From NCBI GenBank assembly GCA_017632695.1, contig JAGBQS010000047.1:1-5065 (forward strand): a stretch of 5,065 nt of DNA, given 5' to 3'. Positions 4,248 to 5,065 of the stretch are shown piece by piece; within the stretch, counting starts at the first letter, position 1; each line of letters starts with the position of its first letter. The position numbers and the translations under genes are program-made. The stretch is from Bacteroidales bacterium. GTDB lineage: Bacteria; Bacteroidota; Bacteroidia; Bacteroidales; UBA3663. Below the pieces are notes generated by a model. The model saw nothing but the letters and a program-made list of their open reading frames with translations, was not told the origin of the DNA and did no database searches.

Positions 4248-5065
4248 TCAGTTGAACTGTTGTATAAATGACCAGATACCGGCATTCCGGCATTCTTTCT
4301 CGAACTCCTCCTGTGCCTGCCGGCGGTATTGCTCAATGAGTTCCACATAGTCGGGAATCCGGCGCATACATTGCCAGATGTCCATATGGAGCAGCATATC
4401 GAAGTTCCGAAAACCACCCTCCTTTAAGGCAAATTCCAAAGCTTCGCGGGCTTCGTCCAGAAGGTCAAGTTTAGTCAGTATAAATGCCTTGCCGACACAT
4501 ATATAATCATAGTTATATGCATCTCTATTATTTTTGAGAGCATAGTCGATCCAATACTTTGCTGCATCGGCATTGCCCAATACGGCATAAGCTTCTGCCC
4601 TGTCGTCCCATTCAGCATCATACCCCAAAATAATTCGGTCCATGCATTTCAGCTGTTCTGCCGAATCACCCCTCATCTCATAGGCATACGACAGAGTCAG
4701 TAAGCATCCCGAGTTCCGTGGCTCCAGTTTAACCGCAGCCTTGGCATAACGGGTGGCGTCATAGAACCGTTTCTGCACGCGGCTCATGTCCGACATCATT
4801 CTTAATACACCTGTATCATCCGGCTTGTGCTTGTTGCACCATTTCAGTTCACACATCGCTTCGTTGAGCCTGAATTGGGAATAATAAACACTTGCCATGG
4901 TACGATGGGCGCCGTAATACTCCGGATCCGCCTCTAATGCCCGTTTTGCAAACCGTTCTGCCATTTTGTAATTACCCAGCTCGAGGCAATTTTGGGCTAT
5001 CATGTCATATGAATATGATGGAATCTGCTCTTGCCCCTCCAAATACCAACGGATGGACTGATAAT
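4248..5065 (-). CDS. TPR-repeat protein, N-terminus outside the window
   Basis: At least 271 residues are visible; the frame is open to the window edge, reading YQSIRWYLEGQ before the TTG at 5042, so that codon is Leu within a helix and not the start. The visible part is a series of about six helix-turn-helix repeats of tetratricopeptide type. The clearest are LGNYKMAERFAKRALEADP, the following FRLNEAMCELKWCNKHKPD and RFYDATRYAKAAVKLEP, then a shorter LGNADAAKYWIDYALKNN and LLDEAREALEFALKEG. It ends in a helical cap with RRIPDYVELIEQYRR, a type of ending I associate with other Bacteroidales TPR proteins. Such arrays are protein-binding scaffolds; no catalytic motif is visible, but an enzymatic or membrane domain could lie upstream. 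It converges on the LytTR operon and is followed by the 77-residue gene, probably on the same transcript. Cellular role and location cannot be stated. Confidence 0.88.
   Translation of the reverse strand, partial: YQSIRWYLEGQEQIPSYSYDMIAQNCLELGNYKMAERFAKRALEADPEYYGAHRTMASVYYSQFRLNEAMCELKWCNKHKPDDTGVLRMMSDMSRVQKRFYDATRYAKAAVKLEPRNSGCLLTLSYAYEMRGDSAEQLKCMDRIILGYDAEWDDRAEAYAVLGNADAAKYWIDYALKNNRDAYNYDYICVGKAFILTKLDLLDEAREALEFALKEGGFRNFDMLLHMDIWQCMRRIPDYVELIEQYRRQAQEEFEKECRNAGIWSFIQQFN

Noticed and set aside
5040..5042. TTG as the start of the TPR protein
   Set aside because: The frame stays open to the window edge with a TPR-like helix (SIRWYLEGQ), so the true start is outside the window.
1..5065. 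CRISPR arrays, tRNA or rRNA genes, insertion sequences, integrases
   Set aside because: No repeat-spacer pattern, tRNA-like fold, transposase motif or terminal inverted repeats were seen; the only clear spaced repeat is the two-copy element at 2186-2216.

Overview
The window looks like a Bacteroidales chromosome (Bacteroides, Phocaeicola or Prevotella-like). Three intergenic sites match the Bacteroidetes sigma-factor promoter, a TTTG-like -33 box, a spacer of 19-20 bases and TAnnTTTG at -7. Start codons lack Shine-Dalgarno sequences and are preceded by A/T-rich leaders, and the protein families present are common in that order. Genus and species cannot be fixed from the sequence alone.

Layout from left to right. 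(1) Bases 1-1154, + strand: the C-terminal two thirds of an AMP-forming long-chain acyl-CoA synthetase whose start lies outside the window. (2) A 135-base gap holding a long hairpin (candidate terminator) and a near-consensus promoter placed so close to the next ATG that the message may be leaderless. (3) 1290-2180, +: a complete cation diffusion facilitator (CDF) metal exporter. (4) A 241-base regulatory gap with a 10-base direct repeat of 21-base period, a dyad over the -33 box of a first promoter, a possible 16-codon leader ORF and a second promoter. (5) 2422-2802, +: a stand-alone LytTR DNA-binding protein with an acidic tail. (6) 2827-3882, +: a single-pass membrane protein with a predicted cytoplasmic N-terminus, a strongly basic juxtamembrane patch and a periplasmic domain resembling the DUF2233/phosphodiester glycosidase family. 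(7) A strong intrinsic terminator at 3890-3931. (8) On the - strand, converging on it, a TPR-repeat protein (4248-5065, start outside the window) followed by an unrecognised 77-residue protein (3987-4220).

The most interesting unit is 2181-3931. A LytTR regulator without a receiver domain is co-directional with, and 24 bases upstream of, a membrane protein with an extracytoplasmic glycosidase-like domain. Together they sit between a complex promoter region and a clear terminator. This recalls the LytTR regulatory systems of streptococci (DNA-binding LytTR protein plus co-transcribed membrane inhibitor), but with a different sort of membrane partner. The direct repeat upstream has the geometry expected of a LytTR dimer site and resembles the published E. 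coli YpdB site. The acyl-CoA synthetase and CDF genes are visibly GC-richer than the LytTR/membrane pair and the 77-residue gene, and appear functionally unrelated to them.
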